Assembly: GCA_013362835.1 (NCBI GenBank)
Contig: JABFVJ010000057.1
Coordinates: 1-6,578 of the forward strand
DNA length: 6,578 nucleotides
Reading direction: 5' to 3'
Source: Nonomuraea sp.
Lineage (GTDB): Bacteria > Actinomycetota > Actinomycetes > Streptosporangiales > Streptosporangiaceae
Part shown: positions 1 to 6,578 of the stretch, piece by piece
How the letters are laid out: each line of letters begins with the position of its first letter
Numbering within the stretch: the stretch's first letter is position 1
The notes under the pieces: model-generated
Seen by the model: the letters and a program-made list of their open reading frames with translations, nothing else
Databases searched by the model: none
Told to the model about the DNA's origin: nothing
Program-made: the position numbers and the translations under genes

Positions 1-887
1 GCGGTCTGCGCGAGCAGCGCGCCGCCGAGCACGATCAGGCCGCCCACGATCTGGAACACGCCCAGCGTCTCGCCGACCAGCGCCCACGCCACCACCGCGC
101 CGCCGATGACCTCCAGCGAGGCGACCGTCGCCCCCACCGCCGCCGACAGCCGCTTCACCATGTTCATGCTCAGGATGTACGCCAGCGCCGTGGCCACCAG
201 CACCAGCCACAGGTACGCCCCGATCACCGGCAGCGTCGTGCCGCCCTGCGGGGCGACGGAGAGGGTGAACGCGTCCCAGGGGATGTCCCAGGGCCGCGCG
301 AAGGGGATCAGGACCACGGCCGAGCCGACCATGCCCCACGCGACCAGGCCGAGCAGGTCGATGTCGTCGCCGAGGCTGTCGCCCATCAGGAAGTACCCGG
401 CGCAGCAGGCTCCGGCCAGCAGGCCGAGGAGCAGGCCGAGCGCGTCCAGGCGCATGCCCTGCCAGGCTTCGACGACGATCGCGAGGCCGGCGAAGGCGAC
501 GACCGCGCCGACGTAGGCCGCCTTGGCCAGGCGGACCTTCCGTACGAGCCTGACCCAGGCCACCACCATCACCGGGGCCATGAACTCCAGCAGCAGCGCG
601 ATCCCCACCGGCAGCCGCGTGATCGCGACGAAGTAGAGCGACTGCACCCCCGCCACGGCCATGACCGTGTACAGCCCGAGGAACGGCAGCCGCGACCGCG
701 GGATGCGCAGTGCCCGCGGTTTCACCACGGCCAGCACCGCGACCAGCAACAATCCGGCGCCCGCCATCCGCGTCCAGACCGCCTCGACCGGCGCGAGACC
801 GGCCGCGATGAGGTACTTGGCCATGGGCCCGGAGAAGGCGAAACAACACGATGACACGAAGGCCAGTGCGAGCCCCGCAAGCCTCAT
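1..887 (-). CDS. EamA/DMT-family membrane transporter, C-terminus cut by window edge
   Basis: Reading the minus strand from the ATG at 887 gives 295 open codons that run off position 1, so only a short C-terminal tail should be missing (family members are usually about 280-320 residues). The protein is almost wholly hydrophobic, with about ten predicted membrane helices in two halves. The first EamA repeat covers roughly residues 5-137 and the second 148-295. Typical EamA stretches are LLLEFMAPVMVVAW (98-111) and ATVASLEVIGGAVVAW followed by a short loop containing GET (253-273). The family exports or imports small metabolites such as amino acids or sugars across the cytoplasmic membrane; nothing here fixes the substrate. 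A weak GGGG ribosome-binding site lies a few bases before the ATG. The gene diverges from the MgtE-N/CBS gene across a 98-bp gap. The family is clear; the substrate is unknown. Confidence 0.93.
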   Translation of the reverse strand, partial: MRLAGLALAFVSSCCFAFSGPMAKYLIAAGLAPVEAVWTRMAGAGLLLVAVLAVVKPRALRIPRSRLPFLGLYTVMAVAGVQSLYFVAITRLPVGIALLLEFMAPVMVVAWVRLVRKVRLAKAAYVGAVVAFAGLAIVVEAWQGMRLDALGLLLGLLAGACCAGYFLMGDSLGDDIDLLGLVAWGMVGSAVVLIPFARPWDIPWDAFTLSVAPQGGTTLPVIGAYLWLVLVATALAYILSMNMVKRLSAAVGATVASLEVIGGAVVAWALVGETLGVFQIVGGLIVLGGALLAQT

Positions 888-903
888 GGCTACCCCTACA
901 GCA

Positions 904-934
904 CAGTAATCAGCGTTAAATGCGTTTGATACTG
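904..934. promoter_or_regulatory. Imperfect dyad between divergent genes, candidate operator
   Basis: The gap between the transporter gene and the MgtE-N/CBS gene contains an AT-richer island. Its arms CAGTA-a-TCA (904-912) and TGATACTG (927-934) pair over 8 bp with one unpaired A. Between them lies a direct repeat of GCGTT (913-917 and 922-926). The left arm overlaps TACTGT (903-908 on the minus strand), a possible -10 box for the transporter gene, with no convincing -35 partner. Seen: the symmetry and its position. Inferred: that a regulator binds here. No regulator gene is adjacent, so this is tentative. Confidence 0.25.
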
Positions 935-972
935 ACATGCCTGCCATCCCGGGCGCAACGGCGTCTCACTGT

Positions 973-978
973 TAGCCT
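973..978 (+). promoter_or_regulatory. Candidate -10 box for leaderless start of the MgtE-N/CBS gene
   Basis: TAGCCT fits the actinobacterial -10 pattern TANNNT and ends 7 nt before the GTG at 986, which would place the transcript's first base at or next to the start codon. No Shine-Dalgarno sequence precedes that GTG, which agrees with leaderless translation. No good -35 hexamer is seen at 17-18 nt upstream. Confidence 0.4.
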
Positions 979-985
979 GGCCAAC

Positions 986-2194
986 GTGAAGATCTTCGTG
1001 GCCCGGTTGGCGGGGACCCCCGTCTTCGACCCGACGGGCGACCAGATCGGCCGGGTCAGAGACGTCGTCGTCGGCCTGCGCATCAGCGGCAACCCCCAGG
1101 TCCACGGGCTGGTCGTCGAGGTGCAGCCGCGCCGCCGCGTGTTCCTGCCCATCACCCGCGTACGCCGCATCGAGGCGGGCGCGGTCGTCTTCACCGGGCG
1201 GCTCAACATGCGCAGGTTCGAGCAGCGCGCCACCGAGACGCTGGTCATCGGGGAGATGCTCGACCTGTCCGTACGCGTCGGCGACGACCCCATGACCGTC
1301 TACGACGTCGCCATGGAGGAGAGCCTGCCCTCCCGATGGCAGATCACCAGGGTCGCGCTGTTCAAGGGCAGGCGGCGCGAGCCCCGCACGGTCGACTGGA
1401 ACGAGGTCTCCGGGTTCGACACGCTGCAGAAGGACCAGGGCGCGGCCGGGCTGATCGCCGCGTTCGAGTCGCTGCGCGCCGCCGACATGGCGAGCGCCCT
1501 GCACGAGCTGCCCAGCAAGCGGCGCATCGAGATCGCCCGCGAGCTCAACGACGACCGCCTGGCCGACGTGCTCGAAGAGCTGCCGGCCGACGACCAGATC
1601 GGCATCCTCGGCACGCTCGAACCCGAGCGGGCCGCCGACGTCCTGGAGGAGATGAGCCCCGACGACGCCGCCGACCTGCTGCACGACCTGCCGGAGGACC
1701 AGGCGGCCAGGCTGCTCGCGCTCATGGAGCCGGGCGAGGCGGCCCCGGTGCGGCGGCTGCTGACCTACGCCGACGACAGCGCGGGCGGCGTGATGACCAG
1801 CGAGCCCGTCATCCTGCCGCCCAGCGCGACGGTGGCCGAGGCCCTCGCCCACATCAGGCAGCAGGACCTGCCGCCCGCCGTCGCGGCCCAGGTCTACGTG
1901 ACCAGGCCGCCCACCGAGACGCCGACCGGCACGTACCTGGGGGTGTCGCACTTCCAGCGGCTGCTGCGCGAGCCGCCCTCGACGCTGCTCGGCCGCGTGC
2001 TCGACCCCTCGCTCGACCCGATCAGGCCCGACTTCACGCTGCGCCAGGTCCACGCCTTCCTGGCCAACTACAACCTGGTCGCCGCCCCGGTCGTGGACGA
2101 GCTCGGCAGGCTGGTCGGCGCGGTGACCGTCGACGACGTCCTTGACCACCTGCTTCCGGAAGACTGGCGCGAGGGGGCCGACCGTGACCACTGA
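986..2194 (+). CDS. Soluble PRC-barrel / MgtE N-domain / CBS-pair protein (no MgtE channel domain)
   Basis: The product is 402 residues from GTG 986. An upstream in-frame ATG (920) is less likely: its first 22 residues do not resemble the family, and homology begins at KIFVARLAGTPVFDPTGDQI. Residues about 2-72 look like a PRC-barrel (GDQIGRVRDVVVGLR), with a second PRC-like stretch at about 85-130. Residues about 150-255 form the acidic helical repeats of the MgtE N-domain (RLADVLEELPADDQIG, AADVLEEMSPDDAADLL). A CBS pair follows at about 263-392, opening with YADDSAGGVMTSEP, which is close to the YPEDSAG-x-MT junction of MgtE Mg2+ channels. The five-helix MgtE pore is absent and no membrane segment is seen, so the protein should be cytosolic. 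In MgtE these domains sense Mg2+ and gate the pore; here they may regulate a partner. The DUF1003 membrane protein gene overlaps its 3' end by 11 bp. Domain calls are firm; the role is unknown. Confidence 0.93.
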   Translation: MKIFVARLAGTPVFDPTGDQIGRVRDVVVGLRISGNPQVHGLVVEVQPRRRVFLPITRVRRIEAGAVVFTGRLNMRRFEQRATETLVIGEMLDLSVRVGDDPMTVYDVAMEESLPSRWQITRVALFKGRRREPRTVDWNEVSGFDTLQKDQGAAGLIAAFESLRAADMASALHELPSKRRIEIARELNDDRLADVLEELPADDQIGILGTLEPERAADVLEEMSPDDAADLLHDLPEDQAARLLALMEPGEAAPVRRLLTYADDSAGGVMTSEPVILPPSATVAEALAHIRQQDLPPAVAAQVYVTRPPTETPTGTYLGVSHFQRLLREPPSTLLGRVLDPSLDPIRPDFTLRQVHAFLANYNLVAAPVVDELGRLVGAVTVDDVLDHLLPEDWREGADRDH

Positions 2195-2651
2195 CCGACT
2201 CGACCAGCCGCGGGCGCTGCGCCGTTCGCTGCGCCCCCACTACGACCCGGAGGCGTTCGGCCGCCTGTCCGAGCGCATCGCCCGCTTCCTGGGCACGGCC
2301 CGGTTCATCGTCTACATGACCGTGTTCGTGGCGGTCTGGGTGATCTGGAACATCGCCGCGCCCCCGGCGCTCAAGTGGGACCCTTACCCGTTCATCTTCC
2401 TCACGCTGATGCTGTCGCTGCAGGCCAGCTACGCCGCGCCGCTCATCCTCCTCGCCCAGAACCGCCAGGACGACCGCGACCGCATCCAGTACGAGCAGGA
2501 CCGCGAGTCCGCCGACCGCAACCAGGCCGAGATCGAATACCTCACCCGCGAGATCGCCGGGCTGCGCCTGGCCCTGAGCGAGGTCGCCACCCGCGACTAC
2601 CTGCGCGCCGAGCTCGGCCGGCTGCTGGAGGAGCTCAACAAGCGTCAGTGA
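2184..2651 (+). CDS. DUF1003 family membrane protein
   Basis: The product is 155 residues from GTG 2184. This start is chosen because GAGGGGG (2171-2177) sits 6 nt upstream and because longer starts add non-family sequence. The start lies inside the end of the MgtE-N/CBS gene (11-bp overlap), indicating co-transcription and probably translational coupling. There are two membrane helices, at about 41-59 (FIVYMTVFVAVWVIWNIAA) and 68-91. The family hallmark is present: W-x-x-W-N, then WDPYPFIFLTLMLSLQASYA, ending with AQNRQDDRDR (91-100). Residues 93-153 are charged and heptad-like, probably a cytosolic coiled coil. The biochemical function of DUF1003 is not established. Its tight coupling to a pore-less MgtE sensor suggests a joint membrane complex, which is inference. 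The 3' end overlaps the convergent marR gene by 17 bp. Confidence 0.93.
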   Translation: MTTDRLDQPRALRRSLRPHYDPEAFGRLSERIARFLGTARFIVYMTVFVAVWVIWNIAAPPALKWDPYPFIFLTLMLSLQASYAAPLILLAQNRQDDRDRIQYEQDRESADRNQAEIEYLTREIAGLRLALSEVATRDYLRAELGRLLEELNKRQ

Positions 2652-3096
2652 CGTCGAGCCTGGCGAGCAGCGCCCGCACCTCGCCGACGTCACCCGCGCC
2701 GAGCAGGTCGAGAAACTGGCTCTTGACCCCGCGCAGGTAGGTGGGCGTGGCCTCGGCCAGCCGCTCGGCGCCCGGCTCGGTGAGCACCGCGAACAACCCG
2801 CGCGCGTCGTCGGAGCACGCCTCCCGCCCGACCAGCCCGTGGCGCTGCAGCCGGTCGATCAGCCTGGTCAGCCCGCTGCGGGAGAGCAGCACGCGCTCGG
2901 CCAGGTCGTTCATGCGCAGCCGCCGCCCCGGCGCCTCGGCCAGCCGCGCGAGCACCTCGTACGAGGCCAGCGGCAGCCCGTGGGCGACCAGCAGCTCGGT
3001 CTCCAGGCGGCGCGCGATGCGCACCTGGGCACGCTGCAGCATGCGCCAGACCGCCAGCTCTTCGGCGGTGAGCCCCTCGTCGCGCAGCAGAGTCAC
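2635..3096 (-). CDS. MarR-family transcriptional regulator
   Basis: The product is 153 residues from GTG 3096, the usual length for a dimeric MarR winged-helix regulator. Helices at about 11-38 and 117-150 form the dimer interface. The winged helix-turn-helix spans about 44-110, with L-x-x-R-x-L-R-M-N-D-L-A-E-R (57-68), recognition helix SRSGLTRLIDRLQRHGLV (72-89) and wing REACSDDARGLFAVLTEPG (91-109). Cys94 lies in the wing region and Cys153 is the last residue; redox sensing is possible but unsupported. No Shine-Dalgarno precedes the GTG, while a TAAGGT box ends 6 nt upstream, suggesting a leaderless transcript. Its promoter contains a 26-bp dyad, so autorepression is likely, and the same site could influence mrp, which diverges from it. 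The ligand and regulon cannot be told. The 3' end overlaps the DUF1003 gene tail-to-tail. Confidence 0.92.
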   Translation of the reverse strand: MTLLRDEGLTAEELAVWRMLQRAQVRIARRLETELLVAHGLPLASYEVLARLAEAPGRRLRMNDLAERVLLSRSGLTRLIDRLQRHGLVGREACSDDARGLFAVLTEPGAERLAEATPTYLRGVKSQFLDLLGAGDVGEVRALLARLDVTDAC

Positions 3097-3102
3097 GCAG
3101 TA

Positions 3103-3131
3103 ACCTTAGACGTTGTTGCACACACATCTAA
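3103..3131 (-). promoter_or_regulatory. Candidate marR promoter (TTAGAT - 17 nt - TAAGGT)
   Basis: On the minus strand, TTAGAT (3126-3131) and TAAGGT (3103-3108) are 17 nt apart, and the -10 box ends 6 nt before the GTG at 3096. That spacing fits a leaderless actinobacterial promoter with TANNNT at -10. The -35 is a poor match to TTGACA, so the call rests mainly on the -10 and its position. Confidence 0.45.
3106..3131. promoter_or_regulatory. 26-bp dyad, candidate MarR operator
   Basis: The outer arms TTAGA (3106-3110) and TCTAA (3127-3131) are perfectly inverted, and across the full 26 bp 9 of 13 position pairs are complementary, centred on the G/C at 3118-3119. MarR dimers typically bind such partly palindromic sites. 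The dyad covers the space from the marR -35 to within the -10, so a bound dimer would block RNA polymerase. It lies about 125 bp upstream of the mrp start codon. Binding by this MarR protein is inference. Confidence 0.5.
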
Positions 3132-3141
3132 CAAGCGCGGA

Positions 3142-3172
3142 TTAACTCAGCGACCCCCCGGGTTCATACCAT
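3142..3172 (+). promoter_or_regulatory. mrp: Weak candidate promoter for mrp
   Basis: TACCAT (3167-3172) fits TANNNT, and TTAACT (3142-3147) stands 19 nt upstream, which is longer than ideal. A start near 3179 would give a leader of about 75 nt carrying the hairpins described below. It would exclude the small ORF at 3171, whose ATG overlaps this -10. An alternative start site further upstream, near the marR operator, is possible. Confidence 0.25.
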
Positions 3173-3221
3173 GGAGGGGCATTCTCACTGGCATCAGCGC
3201 CTGTCACCCATAGACGACTAA
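3171..3221 (+). CDS. Possible 16-codon leader ORF upstream of mrp
   Basis: ATG 3171 opens a 16-residue frame, MEGHSHWHQRLSPIDD, ending at TAA 3219-3221. The last A of the stop is the first base of AGGAGGG, the putative mrp ribosome-binding site, an arrangement suited to translational coupling. The peptide has three His and one Trp in residues 4-8. Against it: no Shine-Dalgarno precedes the ATG, the ORF is short enough to arise by chance, and a candidate -10 box overlaps its start. It is listed as a possibility only. Confidence 0.18.
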   Translation: MEGHSHWHQRLSPIDD

Positions 3222-3254
3222 GGAGGGACGGCACTCCCTCGTGCCGAGACTTCG
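3221..3254 (+). promoter_or_regulatory. mrp: mrp leader: distant Shine-Dalgarno with two competing hairpins
   Basis: A strong ribosome-binding site, AGGAGGG (3221-3227), stands 27 nt before the mrp ATG, too far for normal initiation. Four adjoining 6-nt blocks follow in the order A-B-A'-B'. They are GAGGGA (3223-3228), CGGCAC (3229-3234), TCCCTC (3235-3240) and GTGCCG (3241-3246). A pairs perfectly with A', which would bury the ribosome-binding site. B pairs perfectly with B', which loops out 18 nt and leaves 9 nt between AGGAGGG and the ATG. The two helices cannot form together because there are no linking bases. B-B' has five G-C pairs against four in A-A'. The pairings are seen; a regulatory role is inferred. 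Confidence 0.5.
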
Positions 3255-4394
3255 ATGGCACCAACCCAGGAACAGGTGACGGCCGCCCTCGCCACCGTCA
3301 TCGACCCCGAGATCCGTCGCCCGATCACGGACCTCGACATGGTCAAGAACATCGAGATCGCCCCCGACGGGGCGGTGCGCGTGGGCGTCTACCTCACCGT
3401 GTCCGGCTGCCCGATGAAGGACACCATCACCCGTGACGTGAAGACCGCGGTCGGCAAGGTCGGCGGCGTGACGGACGTCCAGATCGAGCTCGACGTCATG
3501 AGCACCGAGCAGCGCAAGGTCCTGCAGACCAAGCTGCGCGGCGACCGGGGCCCGGAGAAGGAGATCCCCTTCAACCAGCCGGGCTCGCTCACCCGCGTCT
3601 TCGCCGTCGCGAGCGGCAAGGGCGGCGTCGGCAAGTCGTCGGTCACCGTCAACCTGGCCGCCGCCATGGCCTCCAGCGGCCTGAAGGTCGGCATCGTCGA
3701 CGCCGACATCTACGGTCACAGCATTCCTCGCATGCTGGGCGCCGCCGAGCGGCCCACCAAGGTCGAGGACATGATCATGCCGCCGTCCGCGCACGACATC
3801 AAGGTCATCTCGGTCGGCATGTTCAAGCCCGAGGGCAACACGCCGGTCGTCTGGCGCGGGCCGATGCTCGACCGGGCGCTCCACCAGTTCCTGGCCGACG
3901 TCTACTGGGGCGACCTCGACGTCCTCCTCCTCGACCTGCCCCCGGGCACCGGCGACATCGCCATCTCGGTGGCGCAGCGGCTCCCGTCGGCGGAGATCCT
4001 GGTCGTGACCACGCCCCAGCAGGCCGCCGCCGAGGTGGCCGAGCGGGCCGGTTCGATCGCCGCCCAGACCCACCAGCAGATCGCCGGCGTCATCGAGAAC
4101 ATGTCCTGGCTGCCCTGCCCCCACTGCGACGAGCGTGTCACCGTCTTCGGCGAGGGCGGCGGCCAGACCGTCGCCGACGCCCTGACCCGTACGCTGGGCG
4201 CCCGCGTCCCGCTGCTCGGCCAGGTGCCGATCGACCTGCGCCTGCGCGAGGGCGGCGACGAGGGCAAGCCGCTGGTGCTGACCGACCCCGACTCGCCGGC
4301 CGCCGCCGAGCTGCGGAAGATCGCCACCGGGCTGAGCCGGCGCGCCTCCAGCCTCAAGGGCATGCAGCTCGGCCTGTCGCCCAACCGTTCCTGA
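3255..4394 (+). CDS. mrp: Mrp/ApbC-type P-loop ATPase, Fe-S cluster carrier
   Basis: The product is 379 residues, a usual length for bacterial Mrp proteins carrying an N-terminal MIP18/DUF59 domain. That domain spans about 5-95, with DPEIRRPITDLDMVK (17-31) and the conserved Cys52 in SGCPMKD. The MinD-like ATPase follows: deviant Walker A GKGGVGKSS (121-129), switch VDADIYGHSIPRMLG (148-162), DLPPGTGD (227-234), and CPHC with Cys288 and Cys291, the pair that binds a bridging Fe-S cluster between two subunits in ApbC/Nbp35 proteins. It should act in the cytosol as a dimer that holds and delivers Fe-S clusters with ATP turnover. ATG 3255 is the only usable start in frame: an in-frame TAA lies at 3219-3221 and no ATG/GTG/TTG lies between. 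Translation probably depends on the structured leader before it. A strong hairpin follows the stop codon. Confidence 0.96.
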   Translation: MAPTQEQVTAALATVIDPEIRRPITDLDMVKNIEIAPDGAVRVGVYLTVSGCPMKDTITRDVKTAVGKVGGVTDVQIELDVMSTEQRKVLQTKLRGDRGPEKEIPFNQPGSLTRVFAVASGKGGVGKSSVTVNLAAAMASSGLKVGIVDADIYGHSIPRMLGAAERPTKVEDMIMPPSAHDIKVISVGMFKPEGNTPVVWRGPMLDRALHQFLADVYWGDLDVLLLDLPPGTGDIAISVAQRLPSAEILVVTTPQQAAAEVAERAGSIAAQTHQQIAGVIENMSWLPCPHCDERVTVFGEGGGQTVADALTRTLGARVPLLGQVPIDLRLREGGDEGKPLVLTDPDSPAAAELRKIATGLSRRASSLKGMQLGLSPNRS

Positions 4395-4405
4395 CCCGCG
4401 GACGC

Positions 4406-4442
4406 CGACGGGCCCGCTCGATGTGACCGAGCGGGCCCGTCG
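4406..4442. terminator. Bidirectional hairpin terminator between mrp and tatB
   Basis: A perfect 15-bp inverted repeat (4406-4420 with 4428-4442) encloses the 7-nt loop ATGTGAC. It starts 11 nt after the mrp stop and ends 18 nt before the tatB stop on the opposite strand. No run of T follows on either side, which is common for actinobacterial terminators. The position between convergent genes and the perfect symmetry support termination in both directions. Confidence 0.85.
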
Positions 4443-4460
4443 CGCGTCTGTGAGCGCCTG

Positions 4461-4823
4461 TCAGGTGGCCTCGGAGTCGTAGGGGGGCACTTCGCCGAGG
4501 CCGAGCTCCGACGGAGGCTCGGACTCGTACGGCGCCGCGCCGACCGGTTCCAGGTCCTTCGGCCTGCCGTTCCAGTCGTCCTCGATGTCGTCGAGCAGGT
4601 GCTTGCGCACGAAGTTCTTCGGATTGAGGTCGGCCGGATCGAAGTTCTGGAACTCCGGCCCGAGCCCCTGCCGCAGGTCGTCGCGCGCGTTGTTGGCCAT
4701 GCGCCGAAGGTTGCGCAGCGTCTTGCCCGCCTGCGAGGCGGCCTGCGGCAACTTTTCAGGACCGAAGACCAGGAGCGCGATGACGATCAGCGCCCCGACC
4801 TCCATCCACCCGAGTCCGAACAC
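4461..4823 (-). CDS. tatB: Twin-arginine translocase subunit TatB
   Basis: The product is 120 residues from GTG 4823, with ribosome-binding site GTAGGAG about 7 nt upstream. One N-terminal membrane helix (about 5-20, MEVGALIVIALLVFG) carries Glu8, the residue typical of TatB. The hinge FGPEKLP (20-26) leads into an amphipathic helix (about 27-56) and then a polar acidic tail. LGPEF (54-58) and FVRKHLLDD (71-79) resemble actinobacterial TatB rather than TatA, and the length exceeds typical TatA. With TatC it forms the receptor for folded Tat substrates at the cytoplasmic membrane; tatA and tatC are not in this window and usually lie elsewhere in actinobacteria. It follows htrA on the same strand after 215 bp, the order I recall from mycobacteria. 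It converges with mrp across a shared terminator. Confidence 0.95.
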   Translation of the reverse strand: MFGLGWMEVGALIVIALLVFGPEKLPQAASQAGKTLRNLRRMANNARDDLRQGLGPEFQNFDPADLNPKNFVRKHLLDDIEDDWNGRPKDLEPVGAAPYESEPPSELGLGEVPPYDSEAT

Positions 4824-4857
4824 CGTACGCTCCTACCGCAGTCGCATTTCTCTCCAC

Positions 4858-4863
4858 AGACTA
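4858..4863 (-). promoter_or_regulatory. tatB: Candidate -10 box for tatB
   Basis: On the minus strand TAGTCT matches TANNNT and lies 34 nt before the tatB GTG, leaving room for a short leader with the GTAGGAG ribosome-binding site. No convincing -35 of the TTGACA type lies at 17-19 nt spacing, so tatB may have its own start here or be read through from htrA. Confidence 0.3.
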
Positions 4864-4941
4864 AGGGCTCCAGGCCATGGCTGGACCGTCCCCCCTAGGT
4901 CATATCACCGGGAACCACCCAGCCGGCCCACAGCGCGCCCC

Positions 4942-4980
4942 GTGACGGCCCCCGACCGGTGAAGGGTCAGAGGCCGTGAC
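4942..4980 (-). terminator. Hairpin after htrA, terminator or attenuator before tatB
   Basis: In the minus-strand transcript, bases 4965-4977 pair with 4945-4957 to form a continuous 13-bp stem containing two G.U wobbles, with the loop CTTCACC. Beyond one mismatch, two further pairs close it (4979-4980 with 4942-4943). On the plus strand the two wobble positions become C-A mismatches, so the structure favours RNA made in the htrA-to-tatB direction. It lies about 58 nt past the htrA stop. The rest of the 215-bp gap shows no gene. No U-tract follows; termination is inferred. Confidence 0.55.
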
Positions 4981-5038
4981 ATGGAGGGCCCTCAGCCGGA
5001 GTACGGCGGGTGGCCGGACCACGCGAAGCCGTGAAGAA

Positions 5039-6578
<1,540 letters not shown>

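Noticed and set aside
920..985. Upstream ATG start for the MgtE-N/CBS gene
   Set aside because: The extra 22 residues look unlike the family, no Shine-Dalgarno precedes the ATG, and a TANNNT box at 973-978 fits a leaderless start at GTG 986.
896..2191. 431-codon open frame on the minus strand opposite the MgtE-N/CBS gene
   Set aside because: Its translation is rich in Gly, Arg, Val, Asp and His without a domain, the usual shadow of a high-GC gene on the other strand, which itself encodes clear PRC, MgtE-N and CBS domains.
3223..3246. H-type pseudoknot from the A-B-A'-B' order in the mrp leader
   Set aside because: The blocks abut with no loop bases to cross the helix grooves, so both stems cannot form at once; competing hairpins are the physical reading.
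3204..4124. 306-codon open frame on the minus strand opposite mrp
   Set aside because: Shadow of mrp; it would also run through the mrp leader, and its composition is typical of antisense frames in GC-rich DNA.
4866..4886. Palindrome around CCAGGCCATGGCTGG upstream of tatB
   Set aside because: Only a 5-bp stem forms with a 7-nt loop, which is common by chance in GC-rich sequence.

Overview
The window is very GC-rich DNA with GTG starts, TANNNT-type -10 boxes lying directly before start codons, and actinobacterial protein families. It most resembles a high-GC actinomycete chromosome; the order Streptosporangiales is a guess from protein style and was not tested by any search. It holds seven genes, two of them cut by the window edges, and is densely coding.

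Layout, left to right. An EamA/DMT-family membrane transporter (minus strand, C-terminal end off the left edge) diverges from a two-gene unit on the plus strand. The first gene of that unit encodes a soluble protein with PRC-barrel, MgtE N-terminal and CBS domains. The second encodes a DUF1003 membrane protein, and the two overlap by 11 bp. The DUF1003 gene runs tail-to-tail into a marR-type regulator on the minus strand, with a 17-bp overlap. The regulator diverges from mrp (apbC type), which encodes a P-loop ATPase with an N-terminal MIP18/DUF59 domain. A strong symmetrical hairpin separates mrp from the convergent tatB. Upstream of tatB on the same strand lies an HtrA-type membrane serine protease, whose N-terminus runs off the right edge through a run of 30-bp in-frame repeats.

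Functionally this looks like a conserved envelope and housekeeping neighbourhood: protein quality control (HtrA), twin-arginine export (TatB), Fe-S carrier or scaffold ATPase (Mrp), and an apparent Mg2+-type sensor module (MgtE-N/CBS) paired with a small membrane protein. From memory, the same families lie near each other in Mycobacterium tuberculosis (the sigE-rseA-htrA-tatB ... mrp ... Rv1232c-Rv1234 region), so the cluster itself is probably not new.

No defence system, mobile element, RNA gene or CRISPR array is visible. The most interesting signals are small and regulatory. The mrp leader has a strong Shine-Dalgarno sequence 27 nt from the ATG, and two mutually exclusive perfect 6-bp hairpins could either hide it or bring it to normal spacing. 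A possible 16-codon ORF has its stop codon fused to that Shine-Dalgarno. A dyad spans the marR -35 and -10 boxes. A hairpin between htrA and tatB forms with G.U pairs only in the htrA-tatB strand. The paired MgtE-N/CBS and DUF1003 proteins are a functional puzzle.
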